64,000 nucleotides of DNA from JBBQVZ01 sp963695975. GTDB taxonomy: Bacteria; Actinomycetota; UBA4738; HRBIN12. The stretch covers positions 806,001-870,000 of the forward strand of contig CAVOIB010000002.1 in the NCBI GenBank assembly GCA_963695975.1. Reading direction: 5' to 3'. Made by a program: the position numbers and the translations under genes. Below the pieces are notes generated by a model. It did not search any database. It saw only the letters and a list, made by a program, of their open reading frames with translations, and had not been told where the DNA came from. Position 1 is the first letter of the stretch, and each line of letters opens with the position of its first letter. Shown one piece after another: positions 46,731 to 56,463 of this stretch.

Positions 46731-47479
46731 TCCGACTCACCGGTGTCGAGCTGCTGAAGCTTCGCACGACCCGGCTCTGGATCGTCTTGCTCTCCGTGAC
46801 CGTCGCGGTTGTGGCGCTCATCGTCGTCGCGGTCCTGGCCAGCCCCGCCCATGAGCCCCAGGCGCGTGCGTTGCACGACCTGACGACCGTGGCCGACGTG
46901 CGCCAGCTGCTCTCGATCGGCGGCCTGGCTGCGACGTTCGCACTCGTCATCGGCGCGACGATGGCTACCTCTGAGTACCGCTACGGCACCGCTGGCACCA
47001 CGTACCTGGCGACCCCGCATCGCGCTCGGGTCGTGACCGCGAAGATGGTGGCAGCCCTCCCGGTCGGGGCGGCGTTCGGCCTGATCGGGGGCTGCGTGCC
47101 GCTGATCGTCGCACTCATCTGGTTCGCGGTCGAGGGTAAGAGCGTGCCGCTGGACGGCTCGATCTCTCTCGACATCGTGCAGATGGGGCTGCAAGCTCTG
47201 TTCGCCGCAGTGATGGGCGTCGCTATCGGCGCGGTGCTTCGAAACCAGGTCGCGGCGATCGTCGGGCTGCTCGTCTGGGTGCTGGTGGTGGAGTCCATCG
47301 TGAGCGGCCTGATCCCGGTGACGGCGAAGTGGTTCCCGTTCAGCGGCGCGGCCGGCGCATTCTCGTCACAGGCGAGCGACCGTCTGTTCGGACGTCCCGA
47401 GGCCGCGGTCCTGATGGCCGCCTACGTCGTCGCCGGCTGGGCGGTCGCCGTGTGGTTCGAACGGCATCGAGACGTCTGA
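46727..47479 (+). CDS. ABC-2 type transporter permease
   Basis: A 250-residue membrane protein with six hydrophobic segments (LWIVLLSVTVAVVALIVVAV, ALFAAVMGVAIGAVLRNQVA and others) and the motif ATSEYRYGTAGTTYLATPHR, typical of ABC-2 exporters of the BcrB/NatB sort. It is coupled to the ATPase gene by a 4-base overlap. Confidence 0.86.
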   Translation: MIRLTGVELLKLRTTRLWIVLLSVTVAVVALIVVAVLASPAHEPQARALHDLTTVADVRQLLSIGGLAATFALVIGATMATSEYRYGTAGTTYLATPHRARVVTAKMVAALPVGAAFGLIGGCVPLIVALIWFAVEGKSVPLDGSISLDIVQMGLQALFAAVMGVAIGAVLRNQVAAIVGLLVWVLVVESIVSGLIPVTAKWFPFSGAAGAFSSQASDRLFGRPEAAVLMAAYVVAGWAVAVWFERHRDV

Positions 47480-47554
47480 GCGGTCGGCACGGTTCCCCTT
47501 GTCCGATCTCACCTACCATGTCGGCCTCTCCCCGTCCCGGCGAAAGGTCACTCC

Positions 47555-49729
47555 ATGAGTTCGTTCCTCTATCGGCTCGGCCAAGCGGCGGCGCGCCATC
47601 GTTGGCGCACCCTCGGGATCTGGATCGCCGCCGTGATCGCGATCTTCGTCGTGGGGAGCGCCCTTGGCGGCGCGTTCAGCAACGACTTCAAGCTGCCGGA
47701 CTCCGAGTCGCAGCGCGCCTACGACCTGCTGGCCGAGCGCTACCCCGCGGCCTCCGGGACCTCGGCGTACGTCGTCTTCCACGCGACCGCCGGGCCGCTC
47801 GAGGACCAGGCCGACGCGGTGAACTCAGCGTTGGACACGATCGCGGGTCAGCCGCACGTCGTCGCGGTCTCGAGCCCGTTCGAAACCCCCGGCGCCCTGT
47901 CGCCCGACGGCACGATCGGATACGCACAGGTCGCCTACGACGGGCCGGCCGTCGATCTGGGGATCGTGCCGTTCGAGGCGCTCCAGTCGGCCCTCGATGA
48001 TGTCCGCTCCCCGGACCTGGACGCGGAGATCGGTGGCGAGTACGCGTCGTGGGGCGCGCAGCCCGAGACCCAGAAGTCCGAGCTGATCGGCCTGCTGGCC
48101 GCGATGATCATCCTGCTGATCGCGTTCGGCTCCGTCGTCGCGATGGGCCTGCCGATCGGGACGGCGGTGATCGGCCTCGCCACGGGGACCGGCCTCACCT
48201 TGATCCTGGCGTCGTTCACGAGCGTGCCGGAGTTCGCCACGATCCTGTCGTCGATGATCGGCCTGGGCGTCGGGATCGACTACGCCCTGTTCATCGTCAC
48301 GCGCTACCGGCAGAACCTGCACGAGGGCATGGAGCCGTTGCACGCGATCGGCGTCTCGAGCTCCACGGCGGGCCAGGCCGTCGTCTTCTCCGGCCTCATG
48401 GTCTCGATCGCCCTCCTCGGTCTGTGGATCTCGGGGATCGCGTTCGTGGGCATGATGGCGACCGCCGCGGCGATCGTCGTCCTGGTCGCCGTCGTCGCGG
48501 CCATCACGCTGCTGCCCGCGTTCCTCGGCTTCGCGGGCAAGGCGATCGACAAGCTGAGCGTCCACCGGCGCCGCACGACCGAGGACGAGTTGGAGGGCAA
48601 GGAGACCATGTGGTCCCGATGGGGCCACGAGGTGGAGCGGCATCCCTGGCGGTACTTCGTTGGGGCGGCCACGGTGTTGGTGGTCCTCGCGATCCCGCTC
48701 TTCTCGATGAAGCTCGGATTCCCCGACGACGGGACCGCGCCGACGTCGGAGACGCGCCGTCTGGCGTACGACCTCCTCGCTGAAGGGTTCGGGCCGGGGT
48801 TCAACGGCCCGCTGCTGCTCGCCGTCGAGATCGACGATCCGGCCGCGCTGCAGGAGCTCGATCAGCTGACGTCGGCGCTCGCGGCGACCCCGGGCGTGGC
48901 GGCTGTGACGCCGCCGCAGCCGAACGAGGCGGGCGACGCCGCGATCATCCAGGTGATCCCGACGACGTCGCCGCAGGACCAGGCGACGACCGAGCTGGTG
49001 CGGCGCCTCCGCGCCGATGTGATCCCGGCCGCCACGCCGGAGGGTGCGGCGGTCCACGTGGGCGGCGGCACGGCGACGTTCATCGACCTCTCCGACCGCA
49101 TCACCAACGCGCTGCCGTGGTTCATCGGCGCGGTCGTGCTGCTGTCGTTCCTGTTGCTGATGGTCGTGTTCCGCTCGATCCTGGTGCCGCTGAAGGCGGC
49201 GGTGCTGAACCTGCTGTCGATCGGCGCCGCGTACGGCGTGATCGTCGCGATCTTCCAGTGGGGATGGGGTCGCAGCCTGCTCGGCATCGACCAGCTGATC
49301 CCGATCGTCAGCTTCGTGCCGATGATGATGTTCGCCGTCCTGTTCGGGCTCTCGATGGACTACGAGGTCTTCCTGCTCTCGCGCATCCGCGAGGAGTACC
49401 TGAAGACCGGGAAGAACGTCGAGAGCGTGGTCAGCGGCATCTCCACGACGGCGCGGGTGATCACGAGCGCCGCGCTCATCATGATCGCCGTGTTCCTGAG
49501 CTTCGTGAGCCAGCCGGACCCGATCGCGAAGATGTTCGGCATCGGTCTGGCGGTCGCCGTGCTGATCGACGCGACGATCGTGCGGATCGTGCTGGTGCCG
49601 GCCACGATGGTGCTCCTCGGCGACGCGAACTGGTGGCTCCCCGGCTGGCTCGACCGGATCCTGCCGAAGATGAGCCTGGAGTCCGCATCGGACCCCGAGG
49701 CCGCAGAGGAGCCGGTCCCGGTCGGGTAG
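47555..49729 (+). CDS. MMPL/RND-family transporter
   Basis: A 724-residue protein with two halves, each a membrane helix, a periplasmic porter domain and five helices. The helix-4 type signatures are LGVGIDYALFIVTRYRQNLH and FGLSMDYEVFLLSRIREEYL, carrying the conserved Asp-Tyr pair used for proton coupling. MMPL proteins export lipids or siderophores in actinobacteria. ATG 47555; the next gene (Kup) follows 17 bases after the stop. Confidence 0.9.
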   Translation: MSSFLYRLGQAAARHRWRTLGIWIAAVIAIFVVGSALGGAFSNDFKLPDSESQRAYDLLAERYPAASGTSAYVVFHATAGPLEDQADAVNSALDTIAGQPHVVAVSSPFETPGALSPDGTIGYAQVAYDGPAVDLGIVPFEALQSALDDVRSPDLDAEIGGEYASWGAQPETQKSELIGLLAAMIILLIAFGSVVAMGLPIGTAVIGLATGTGLTLILASFTSVPEFATILSSMIGLGVGIDYALFIVTRYRQNLHEGMEPLHAIGVSSSTAGQAVVFSGLMVSIALLGLWISGIAFVGMMATAAAIVVLVAVVAAITLLPAFLGFAGKAIDKLSVHRRRTTEDELEGKETMWSRWGHEVERHPWRYFVGAATVLVVLAIPLFSMKLGFPDDGTAPTSETRRLAYDLLAEGFGPGFNGPLLLAVEIDDPAALQELDQLTSALAATPGVAAVTPPQPNEAGDAAIIQVIPTTSPQDQATTELVRRLRADVIPAATPEGAAVHVGGGTATFIDLSDRITNALPWFIGAVVLLSFLLLMVVFRSILVPLKAAVLNLLSIGAAYGVIVAIFQWGWGRSLLGIDQLIPIVSFVPMMMFAVLFGLSMDYEVFLLSRIREEYLKTGKNVESVVSGISTTARVITSAALIMIAVFLSFVSQPDPIAKMFGIGLAVAVLIDATIVRIVLVPATMVLLGDANWWLPGWLDRILPKMSLESASDPEAAEEPVPVG

Positions 49730-49746
49730 TTCACACCGCAGGCGAC

Positions 49747-51675
49747 ATGAGCGATCACGGCGACGGCAGACCGGAACAGCATCGTTCCGCGGAGGCAGCG
49801 GGGCCAGCGGTGAAGGACCTCCGGACGATGGTGCTCGCGGTCGGGGCGCTCGGCGTGGTGTACGGCGACATCGGGACGAATCCGCTCTTCGCGCTCCGGG
49901 ATGCGTTCGAAGGCCCGCACCACGTGGGGGTGAGTCCGAACAACGTCTTGGGTCTGCTCTCCCTGGTGTTCTGGTCGCTCATCATCGTGATCACCGTCAA
50001 GTACCTGACGTTCGTCATGCGCGCGGACAACGACGGCGAGGGTGGGATCCTCGCCCTTTCGGCGCTCGCCACCGGCAAAGCGCCGGTCGACCGGGGCCGC
50101 CGGTGGCTGTACGTGCTGATCGGCCTGTTCGGTGCCGCGTTGCTCTACGGGGACGGCATGATCACCCCGGCGATCTCCGTCTTGGCCGCGGTCGAAGGGA
50201 TGTCCGTGGCCGCTCCGAGCCTCCACCATCTCGTCTTGCCCGTCGCCGTGCTCGTCCTGATCGGCCTGTTCGCGGTGCAGTCGTCGGGCACCGGACGCAT
50301 CGGACGCGTGTTCGGCCCGGTGATGATCGTGTGGTTCATCACCATCGGGGTCCTCGGAGCGGCGCAGATCGTCCAGGGACCGGCGGTGCTCCGCGCCGTC
50401 TCTCCCGGCTACGCGATCTCGTTCTTCGTGCGCAACGGCCTGACAGGGTTCTTGGTGCTGGGAGCCGTGGTCTTGGTCGTGGTCGGCGGCGAGGCGATGT
50501 ATGCGGATCTGGGCCACTTCGGCCGCAGGCCGATCCTCATCGGGTGGTACGCGGCGGTCCTTCCGAGCCTCCTCCTCGTGTATTTCGGACAGGGTGCGCT
50601 GTTGCTCCGCGAGCCGACCGCGGTGCATAACCTCTTCTACCGGCTCGCCCCCGGATGGGCGCTCGTTCCGCTCGTGATCCTCGCCACGAGCGCCACGGTG
50701 ATCGCGTCCCAGGCGTTGATCTCAGGTGCGTTCTCGCTCACGCATCAGGCCGTCCAACTCGGCTACTCGCCGCGCGTTCAGATCCGGCACACGTCCTCGA
50801 CCCAGTTCGGCCAGATCTACATCTCGTCGATCAACTGGGTCCTCATGGTGGCATGCATCGGGCTCGTCCTGGGATTCCGCCACTCGGCGAACCTGGCGGC
50901 CGCCTACGGTGTCGCCGTGACCACCACGATGGTACTGACGACCGTCCTGTTCTACGTCGTGTCCAAGGAACGCCGTACGTGGAACCCACTGCTCCTCGTG
51001 CCGCTCTGCGTCGTGTTCTTGGTCGTGGACCTCGCGTTCTTCGGCGCGACGCTCTTCAAGATCCCCGACGGGGGATGGTTCCCGCTCGTCGTGGGCGCCG
51101 TCGTGTTCACGATCCTCAGCACGTGGCGCTCCGGTCGGCACATCGTGCGCGACCGGCTGCTTCACGGCGGGCTTCCGCTCGATTCGTTCGTCGAGAGCCT
51201 GTCCCAGCACCCGCCGGTGCGAACGAGGGGAACCGGTGCCTACCTGTTCGCGACGCCGGGGATCACTCCGCCGGCCCTCCTCGCGACCCTCCGTCACGCG
51301 GATGCGCTCCACGACCAGGTCCTGGTGATCTCCGTCCTCACGGAGAAGCGCCCGCGGGTGCCTGCGGCCAAGCGAGCCGACGTCATCGACCTGGGGTACG
51401 GCTTCCACGAGATCGTCCTGCACTACGGGTTCATGGAGGCCCCCGACGTGCCGCGCGCGCTGGCGGACCGGGTCCAGATGGACGTCGGCATCGACCTGCG
51501 AAGCATCAGCTACTTCGTGAGCCGAGAGTCGCTGCGCGTCACGAAGAAGCCGGGCATGGCCCGGTGGCGCGAGCACCTGTTCGCGTTCATGTCCAGGAAC
51601 GCGACGAGCGCGGCGAACTACTTCCGTCTGCCGCTGGATCAAACGATCGAGCTCGGAGTGGCCGTCGAGCTCTGA
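49747..51675 (+). CDS. kup: Potassium uptake protein, Kup/HAK/KT family
   Basis: A 642-residue transporter. ALGVVYGDIGTNPLFALRDA, ADNDGEGGILALSALAT, GAALLYGDGMITPAISVLAA and GGEAMYADLGHFGRRPI are unmistakable Kup motifs, with about 12 helices followed by a cytoplasmic domain (IDLGYGFHEIVLHYGFMEAP). It imports K+ with protons. ATG 49747 gives the expected start. A purine-rich but not classical ribosome site precedes it. Confidence 0.93.
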   Translation: MSDHGDGRPEQHRSAEAAGPAVKDLRTMVLAVGALGVVYGDIGTNPLFALRDAFEGPHHVGVSPNNVLGLLSLVFWSLIIVITVKYLTFVMRADNDGEGGILALSALATGKAPVDRGRRWLYVLIGLFGAALLYGDGMITPAISVLAAVEGMSVAAPSLHHLVLPVAVLVLIGLFAVQSSGTGRIGRVFGPVMIVWFITIGVLGAAQIVQGPAVLRAVSPGYAISFFVRNGLTGFLVLGAVVLVVVGGEAMYADLGHFGRRPILIGWYAAVLPSLLLVYFGQGALLLREPTAVHNLFYRLAPGWALVPLVILATSATVIASQALISGAFSLTHQAVQLGYSPRVQIRHTSSTQFGQIYISSINWVLMVACIGLVLGFRHSANLAAAYGVAVTTTMVLTTVLFYVVSKERRTWNPLLLVPLCVVFLVVDLAFFGATLFKIPDGGWFPLVVGAVVFTILSTWRSGRHIVRDRLLHGGLPLDSFVESLSQHPPVRTRGTGAYLFATPGITPPALLATLRHADALHDQVLVISVLTEKRPRVPAAKRADVIDLGYGFHEIVLHYGFMEAPDVPRALADRVQMDVGIDLRSISYFVSRESLRVTKKPGMARWREHLFAFMSRNATSAANYFRLPLDQTIELGVAVEL

Positions 51676-51921
51676 GCCGGAGAAGGAGCACCTGCGCTAG
51701 CCGCCGGTGTCCTCCGCCGGCCCGCACCGACCTCGGTCGAGATCTCGACGATCTCGTGGACGAGGGTCTTCACCGCGGACGGCAGACCGTTGGGGGGCGG
51801 CCTTCACCCCTGAGTGGCGGACCGAGCCCGTCGGGCCACGATACTCAGCGCCTGCTACCAGCGGGCGCGGTCTCCCGTCGTCCGGTTGCGGTGTGCGTGC
51901 GGGAAGCCGAGGATACGGCTG
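51676..51921. other. 246-base gap without a gene
   Basis: No frame with protein-like character, no RNA gene and no clear hairpin with a U-tract is seen. It presumably holds the 3' end of the kup transcript and the promoter of the hydrolase-cyclase gene. Confidence 0.4.
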
Positions 51922-53271
51922 ATGGACATCCCCGAGACGCGCTACGCGGACAGCGACGGCATCAGCGTTGCCTATCAGGTCTTCGGTGACGGGCCCGTCG
52001 ATCTCGTCTGGGTCCCGGGGTATATCTCGAACGTCGAGTACACCTGGCAGCATCCCGCGACGGCGAAGTTCGCGCGACGGCTCGGCTCGATCGCGCGCGT
52101 GATCGCCTTCGACAAGCGCGGGACCGGGCTATCAGATCGGGTGTCGCCGGACTACATGCCGGACCTTGAGACGAGGATGGACGACGTCCGCGCGGTGATG
52201 GACGCGGTCGGCTCGGAGCGCGCGGTGCTCTACGGGGTCTCCGAAGGGGGGCCGATGTCGATCCTGTTCGCCGCCAGCTACCCGGAGCGCACGATCGCGC
52301 TGGTCCTGAGTGGGGCGTCGGCGCGGTACGCGTGGGCCCCAGACTACCCGGGCGGAGACAAGGAAGAAGAGAACGACGCGTACATCGAGGACGTTCGCGC
52401 TCGCTGGGGAACCCGGGAGATGGCGGCCGACGAGCTGGGGTCGTGGGCTGCGCCGAGCCTGGCGGAAGATCCCGCTACGATCGAGTGGTTCGCGACCTTC
52501 ATGCGCGTCGGGGCCAGTCCTGGCTCCGCCATCGCCAACCAGCGGATGTGTTACGACATCGACGTCAGAAACATCCTGCCGGCGATCCAGGTCCCCACCC
52601 TCGTGATCACTCGTGAAGGCGACAATGGCCTCACGGCGCCCGGGAGCTACATGACCGAGCGTATCCCCGGAAGCAGGCTGATCGTGTTGCCCGGCGACGT
52701 TCACACCGTGTGGTTCGGGCCCGCAGAAGCTGAACTCGACGCCGTCGAGACCTTCGTCAAGGACGTGAGACACGAGGAGGCGGAGCTGGATCGCGTGCTC
52801 GCGACGGTGCTCTTCACCGACATCGTGGGCTCGACCCAGAAGGCGGCGGAGCTCGGTGACAAGGGATGGAAGGACCTCCTCGAACGTCATCACTCAGCCG
52901 TTCGCGCGATGATCGGTCGCTACCGGGGAACCGAGATCGACACGGCGGGTGACGGGTTCTTCGCGACGTTCGACGGGCCCGCCCGAGGCGTGCGCTGTGC
53001 GCAAGCGATCGGCGAGGTGGTGCATCCACTCGGATTGGAGATCCGAGCAGGCTTGCACACAGGCGAGGTGGAGCTGTCGGGCGACGACGTCCATGGCATC
53101 GCCGTACACATCGGTGCTCGGGTGGGAGCCCTGGCTGGAGCATCCGAGGTGCTCGTGTCCTCCACGGTGAAGGACCTCGTCGCCGGGAGCGGCCTCACCT
53201 TCGAGGACGCCGGCGAGCACGAGCTGAAGGGTGTCCCCGACCGCTGGCACCTCTATCGGGTGGGGAAATAG
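51922..53271 (+). CDS. Alpha/beta-hydrolase fused to class III nucleotide cyclase, hydrolase site intact
   Basis: A 449-residue paralogue of the 27289 gene. The hydrolase half has VIAFDKRGTGLSDR and a complete nucleophile elbow LYGVSEGGP (Ser). The cyclase half (from about 290) has VLFTDIVGSTQKAAELG, IDTAGDGFFATFDGPARG, IRAGLHTGEVELSG and HELKGVPDRWHLYRV. It may convert a hydrolysable ligand or its binding into a cAMP/cGMP-type signal. ATG 51922 is preferred to in-frame starts further up because the family begins with ETRYADSDGISVAYQ. Confidence 0.86.
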   Translation: MDIPETRYADSDGISVAYQVFGDGPVDLVWVPGYISNVEYTWQHPATAKFARRLGSIARVIAFDKRGTGLSDRVSPDYMPDLETRMDDVRAVMDAVGSERAVLYGVSEGGPMSILFAASYPERTIALVLSGASARYAWAPDYPGGDKEEENDAYIEDVRARWGTREMAADELGSWAAPSLAEDPATIEWFATFMRVGASPGSAIANQRMCYDIDVRNILPAIQVPTLVITREGDNGLTAPGSYMTERIPGSRLIVLPGDVHTVWFGPAEAELDAVETFVKDVRHEEAELDRVLATVLFTDIVGSTQKAAELGDKGWKDLLERHHSAVRAMIGRYRGTEIDTAGDGFFATFDGPARGVRCAQAIGEVVHPLGLEIRAGLHTGEVELSGDDVHGIAVHIGARVGALAGASEVLVSSTVKDLVAGSGLTFEDAGEHELKGVPDRWHLYRVGK

Positions 53272-53400
53272 GTCCGCTTCAAATGACCTCGGTCACGCTC
53301 GGCTCCTTCCCCGACTTCACGACATACGCTCTTCGAGCTTCAGATCGTCGACGACGACCCAGCAGCGGATTCCTGGAGGTTGTGGGGTCGGTCGACGGCA

Positions 53401-54099
53401 TCATGCTCTATCCGTCGAGCCGACGATCTTCACGCCCTTGATCAGCAGCCACGATGCCAGTCCAACCTCCGCGATGAAGCTGACGGCGAGCCCGGGGTAG
53501 ATGATCGCGTGGTGGGCCGGCAACAACAGGCCCTGGACGAACCAGATCAGGACGGCGATCCCGTCGAGCAGGAGAAGGATGCCCAGCAACCGGGGAACGT
53601 ATCCGGATCGGTAGATCAGATAGCCGAGCGGGAACAACCACATGCCGAAGAACAGCTGGGCCGTGACGAAGCCCGTCTTGTAGACGTTGATGGACAGGTA
53701 CGCCAGCCCCTCTAGCTGTGCCGCCGAGTAGGCGTGCATGCGACTGGCCCCGTCCCCCTGCAACAGCGCGGAGATCAGCGGGAACATGCTCGCGCACTGG
53801 ATGGCGACGCCGACCGCGTTCAGCACGAGGAAGAGCAACGCCAGGTCCTGGTTGACCGGCCGCAGGAGCACGTAGAGACCCCAGGCGGCCATCAGGAAGA
53901 GGAACGCCGAGAGCAACGCGACGACCAGACCCAGACGGAACGACCCGGGATCCGTGATGATCGTCCGGTAGACCTGCGGCGCGTCACCCAGCCCGATGTG
54001 CCCGAGCGCATCCGCGAGCACGGAAGCCAGGATGAACGCCAGATAGAAGCCGCCCGTGATCCGGGCGACCTCGTTCGGCGCCAGGTGATCGGTCGACAT
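53401..54099 (-). CDS. DUF4386 family membrane protein
   Basis: A 232-residue protein with six hydrophobic segments. The start HLAPNEVARITGGFYLAFIL and the motif YKTGFVTAQLFFGMWLFPLG are those of DUF4386. The function of the family is unknown. ATG 54099 (an in-frame start lies 12 bases up). A second, more distant DUF4386-like protein lies divergently at 54389. Confidence 0.78.
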   Translation of the reverse strand: MSTDHLAPNEVARITGGFYLAFILASVLADALGHIGLGDAPQVYRTIITDPGSFRLGLVVALLSAFLFLMAAWGLYVLLRPVNQDLALLFLVLNAVGVAIQCASMFPLISALLQGDGASRMHAYSAAQLEGLAYLSINVYKTGFVTAQLFFGMWLFPLGYLIYRSGYVPRLLGILLLLDGIAVLIWFVQGLLLPAHHAIIYPGLAVSFIAEVGLASWLLIKGVKIVGSTDRA

Positions 54100-54388
54100 C
54101 ACAGGGATCACCCCTGCATCCCATCGTCCTTCGACCTCCGGGCGGCATCAGGGGTCGTTCGCCCCTGGCTCCGGAGGACCGGGTCCGAACCGCGATCCCC
54201 TGATCGGCAAGCGCAAGCGGCTGGCTCAGCCCCGCTCGGGATCACGACTGTGGATCGTGCGAGGGGTCCTCAGGCGTTCGGGACGAAGGCCTCTCTCGTC
54301 GCCCGGGGTCGGGCATCACGATGGGAGCGAGAGGGCGAAGTCCGGGGTTCCGGATATGCCGGGCTCCGGCATGACGGAAGGGGCGACC

Positions 54389-55225
54389 ATGTCACAGCAA
54401 GTGACTCCCTCGGTGATACCCGTGATCGTGCCTGGAGCCCGGACGGAGCGAGACGTCCCGCCCTGGCGTCAGGGGATGCGCTCAGACAGGAAGGTTGCGA
54501 CCCTCGTGGGGGTCCTCTTCATCGTCGGCGACATCGCAGGCGTGTTGAGCTTCGCGTTGATGAGCAAGATCTTCGAAGGCCCGGGCGTGCTCGGGAACAT
54601 CGCCACGAACCATGGCCGGCTCGTGGCCGGGGCGCTGCTCGTGATGGTGATGGGGTTCGCCCTCGCGATGATCCCGGTCTTGCTGTATCCGATCTTCCGC
54701 AGGTACGACGAAGCCATGGCGCTCGCGTGCGTCGTGTTCCGCGGTGCGATCGAGACCGTGACGTATCTCGCGACCGCGATCGCGCTCCTGACGCTCGCCG
54801 AACTCGGTCAGGGGTACGCGGACGGGGGTTCCATCGCCGGCGCGGGCCAACAGACCCTCGCCACGCTGCTGACGGCGGTCCGCGGTCCCATCACGGCGAA
54901 CGTCACCGCCATCGTCTTCAGCATCGGAGCCGCGATCTTCTACTCCCTCTTCTATCGATCCAGGCTCATCCCCCGGTGGCTCTCGGTCTGGGGGCTCGTC
55001 GGGGCCGCCCTGTACCTGGCGGCACCGGTCCTCGAGCTGTTCGGCTCCCCGCTCGGCGCGCTCATGGCCCCGCTCGCCGTGGCCGAACTGGTCCTCGCCG
55101 TCTGGCTGATCGTCAGGGGGCTGGACTCATCGCCGACGGACACTCTGGAGATCGACGAGAGCAGACCGGCGATGGTTCGGTCCGTGACCCAGCCAGGGGT
55201 CGGCGCTGGAGGTCGCGACCGATGA
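54389..55225 (+). CDS. DUF4386-like membrane protein
   Basis: A 278-residue protein with six or seven hydrophobic segments; VATLVGVLFIVGDIAGVLSF, RGAIETVTYLATAIALLTL and SLFYRSRLIPRWLSVWGLVG resemble DUF4386. GGAAGGGG precedes ATG 54389 by 6 bases, which decides the start against several in-frame codons upstream. The stop overlaps the ATG of the reductase gene (ATGA), so both are co-translated. The 289-base region between the two DUF4386 genes holds no other gene. Confidence 0.74.
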   Translation: MSQQVTPSVIPVIVPGARTERDVPPWRQGMRSDRKVATLVGVLFIVGDIAGVLSFALMSKIFEGPGVLGNIATNHGRLVAGALLVMVMGFALAMIPVLLYPIFRRYDEAMALACVVFRGAIETVTYLATAIALLTLAELGQGYADGGSIAGAGQQTLATLLTAVRGPITANVTAIVFSIGAAIFYSLFYRSRLIPRWLSVWGLVGAALYLAAPVLELFGSPLGALMAPLAVAELVLAVWLIVRGLDSSPTDTLEIDESRPAMVRSVTQPGVGAGGRDR

Positions 55226-56184
55226 AGGCCATCGTGCAGTCCACGTACGGCTCACCCGATGATGTTCTGGATCTCCAGGACATCGCCAAGCCCGTGGTCG
55301 GAGATGGCGAGGTGCTGGTACACGTCCGCGCGGCTTCCGTCCACCTCGGTGACTGGATCCTCATCACCGGCGTGCCGCGGATCACGCGGCTCGGTACGGG
55401 TCTCCGCGCCCCCAAGCATCGGGTTCCGGGGTCCGATGTCGCCGGCACGGTCGAGGCGATCGGCAAGGACGTGAAGAGACTCCGCGTCGGTGACGAGGTA
55501 TTCGGCTATTGCGTTGGCGCCTTCGCCGAGTATGGGAGTGCGCCGGAGGACCACTTCGTGCATAAACCAGCCAGGCTCTCCTTCGAGCAGGCCGCGGCCA
55601 TCGGTGTATCCGCCACGACCGCCCTCCAACTCCTGCGCGATCAGGGGAAGGTGAAGGAGGGACAGAGCGTCTTGATCAATGGTGCGTCCGGAGGCGTGGG
55701 CCCGTTCGCCGTGCAGATCGCGAAGGCCTTCGGGGCCGAGGTCACCGGCGTGTGCAACACGACGAACGTGGACATGGTCCGCTCGATCGGGGCCGATCAG
55801 GTCATCGACTACACCAAGACGGACTTCACCCAGGAAGCGTCCCGCTACGACTTCATCCTTGACAACGTTGGCAATCATCCTCCGTCGGATGTCAGGCGCG
55901 CGCTCACCCCGAACGGGCGGCTGCAGTCGAACGGTGGAGGTCATTCGAAAGGCGCCCTCGGCCGTGTCATCAAGACAGCCTTCTCGGCGATGTTCTTGCG
56001 AAAACAGCTGCCCCCTTCCCTCAAGAGACAGAACCCTGAGGATCTAGTCGCTCTGAAGGACCTCGTCGATGCCGGCAAGATCACGCCGGTCATCGACGGA
56101 ACGTACCCATTGAGCGCGACTTCCGAAGCGGTCGAGCACGTCGCAGAAGGACACTCGCGAGGAACGCCCGTCATCACCATCTAG
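55222..56184 (+). CDS. MDR-superfamily NAD(P)H-dependent oxidoreductase (quinone-oxidoreductase-like)
   Basis: A 320-residue zinc-independent MDR protein: MKAIVQSTYGSPDDVLDLQD, VPGSDVAGTVEAIGKDVKRL and the nucleotide motif LINGASGGVGPFAVQIAKAF with ADQVIDYTKTDFTQ. No zinc-binding cysteines are present. It probably reduces quinones or enones with NADPH. It is coupled to the DUF4386-like gene. Confidence 0.87.
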   Translation: MKAIVQSTYGSPDDVLDLQDIAKPVVGDGEVLVHVRAASVHLGDWILITGVPRITRLGTGLRAPKHRVPGSDVAGTVEAIGKDVKRLRVGDEVFGYCVGAFAEYGSAPEDHFVHKPARLSFEQAAAIGVSATTALQLLRDQGKVKEGQSVLINGASGGVGPFAVQIAKAFGAEVTGVCNTTNVDMVRSIGADQVIDYTKTDFTQEASRYDFILDNVGNHPPSDVRRALTPNGRLQSNGGGHSKGALGRVIKTAFSAMFLRKQLPPSLKRQNPEDLVALKDLVDAGKITPVIDGTYPLSATSEAVEHVAEGHSRGTPVITI

Positions 56185-56259
56185 GAAGGCGTCGGTCATC
56201 GCTGAGCCGGCGGGGACCCAACCCAGGGGGCCTTGGGTGGACGACTCGTGGGTATACGG

Positions 56260-56273
56260 ATCCTACGTAGGAT
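56260..56273. promoter_or_regulatory. Perfect 14-base palindrome upstream of the gamma-glutamyltransferase gene
   Basis: ATCCTACGTAGGAT is fully palindromic and lies 190 bases before ATG 56464 in a 279-base gap with no other gene. It could be a regulator site; no nearby regulator is encoded. Confidence 0.4.
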
Positions 56274-56463
56274 TCCTCTCGGGGAAATACACCAGGTGTT
56301 GGGGGTACCTTGGCCTCGGCGAGGGCGGCGTTCACTTCGCCGGCGAGCACGCATCGACGTACGCGCAGGGGTCCCTCGAGGGGGGCGTGCAGAGCGGAGA
56401 TCGGGTGGCGAGAAGAGTTCTGGCAGCGGTCGGGACGGCCGCTCGGTGGAAAGGGGATGCGTC

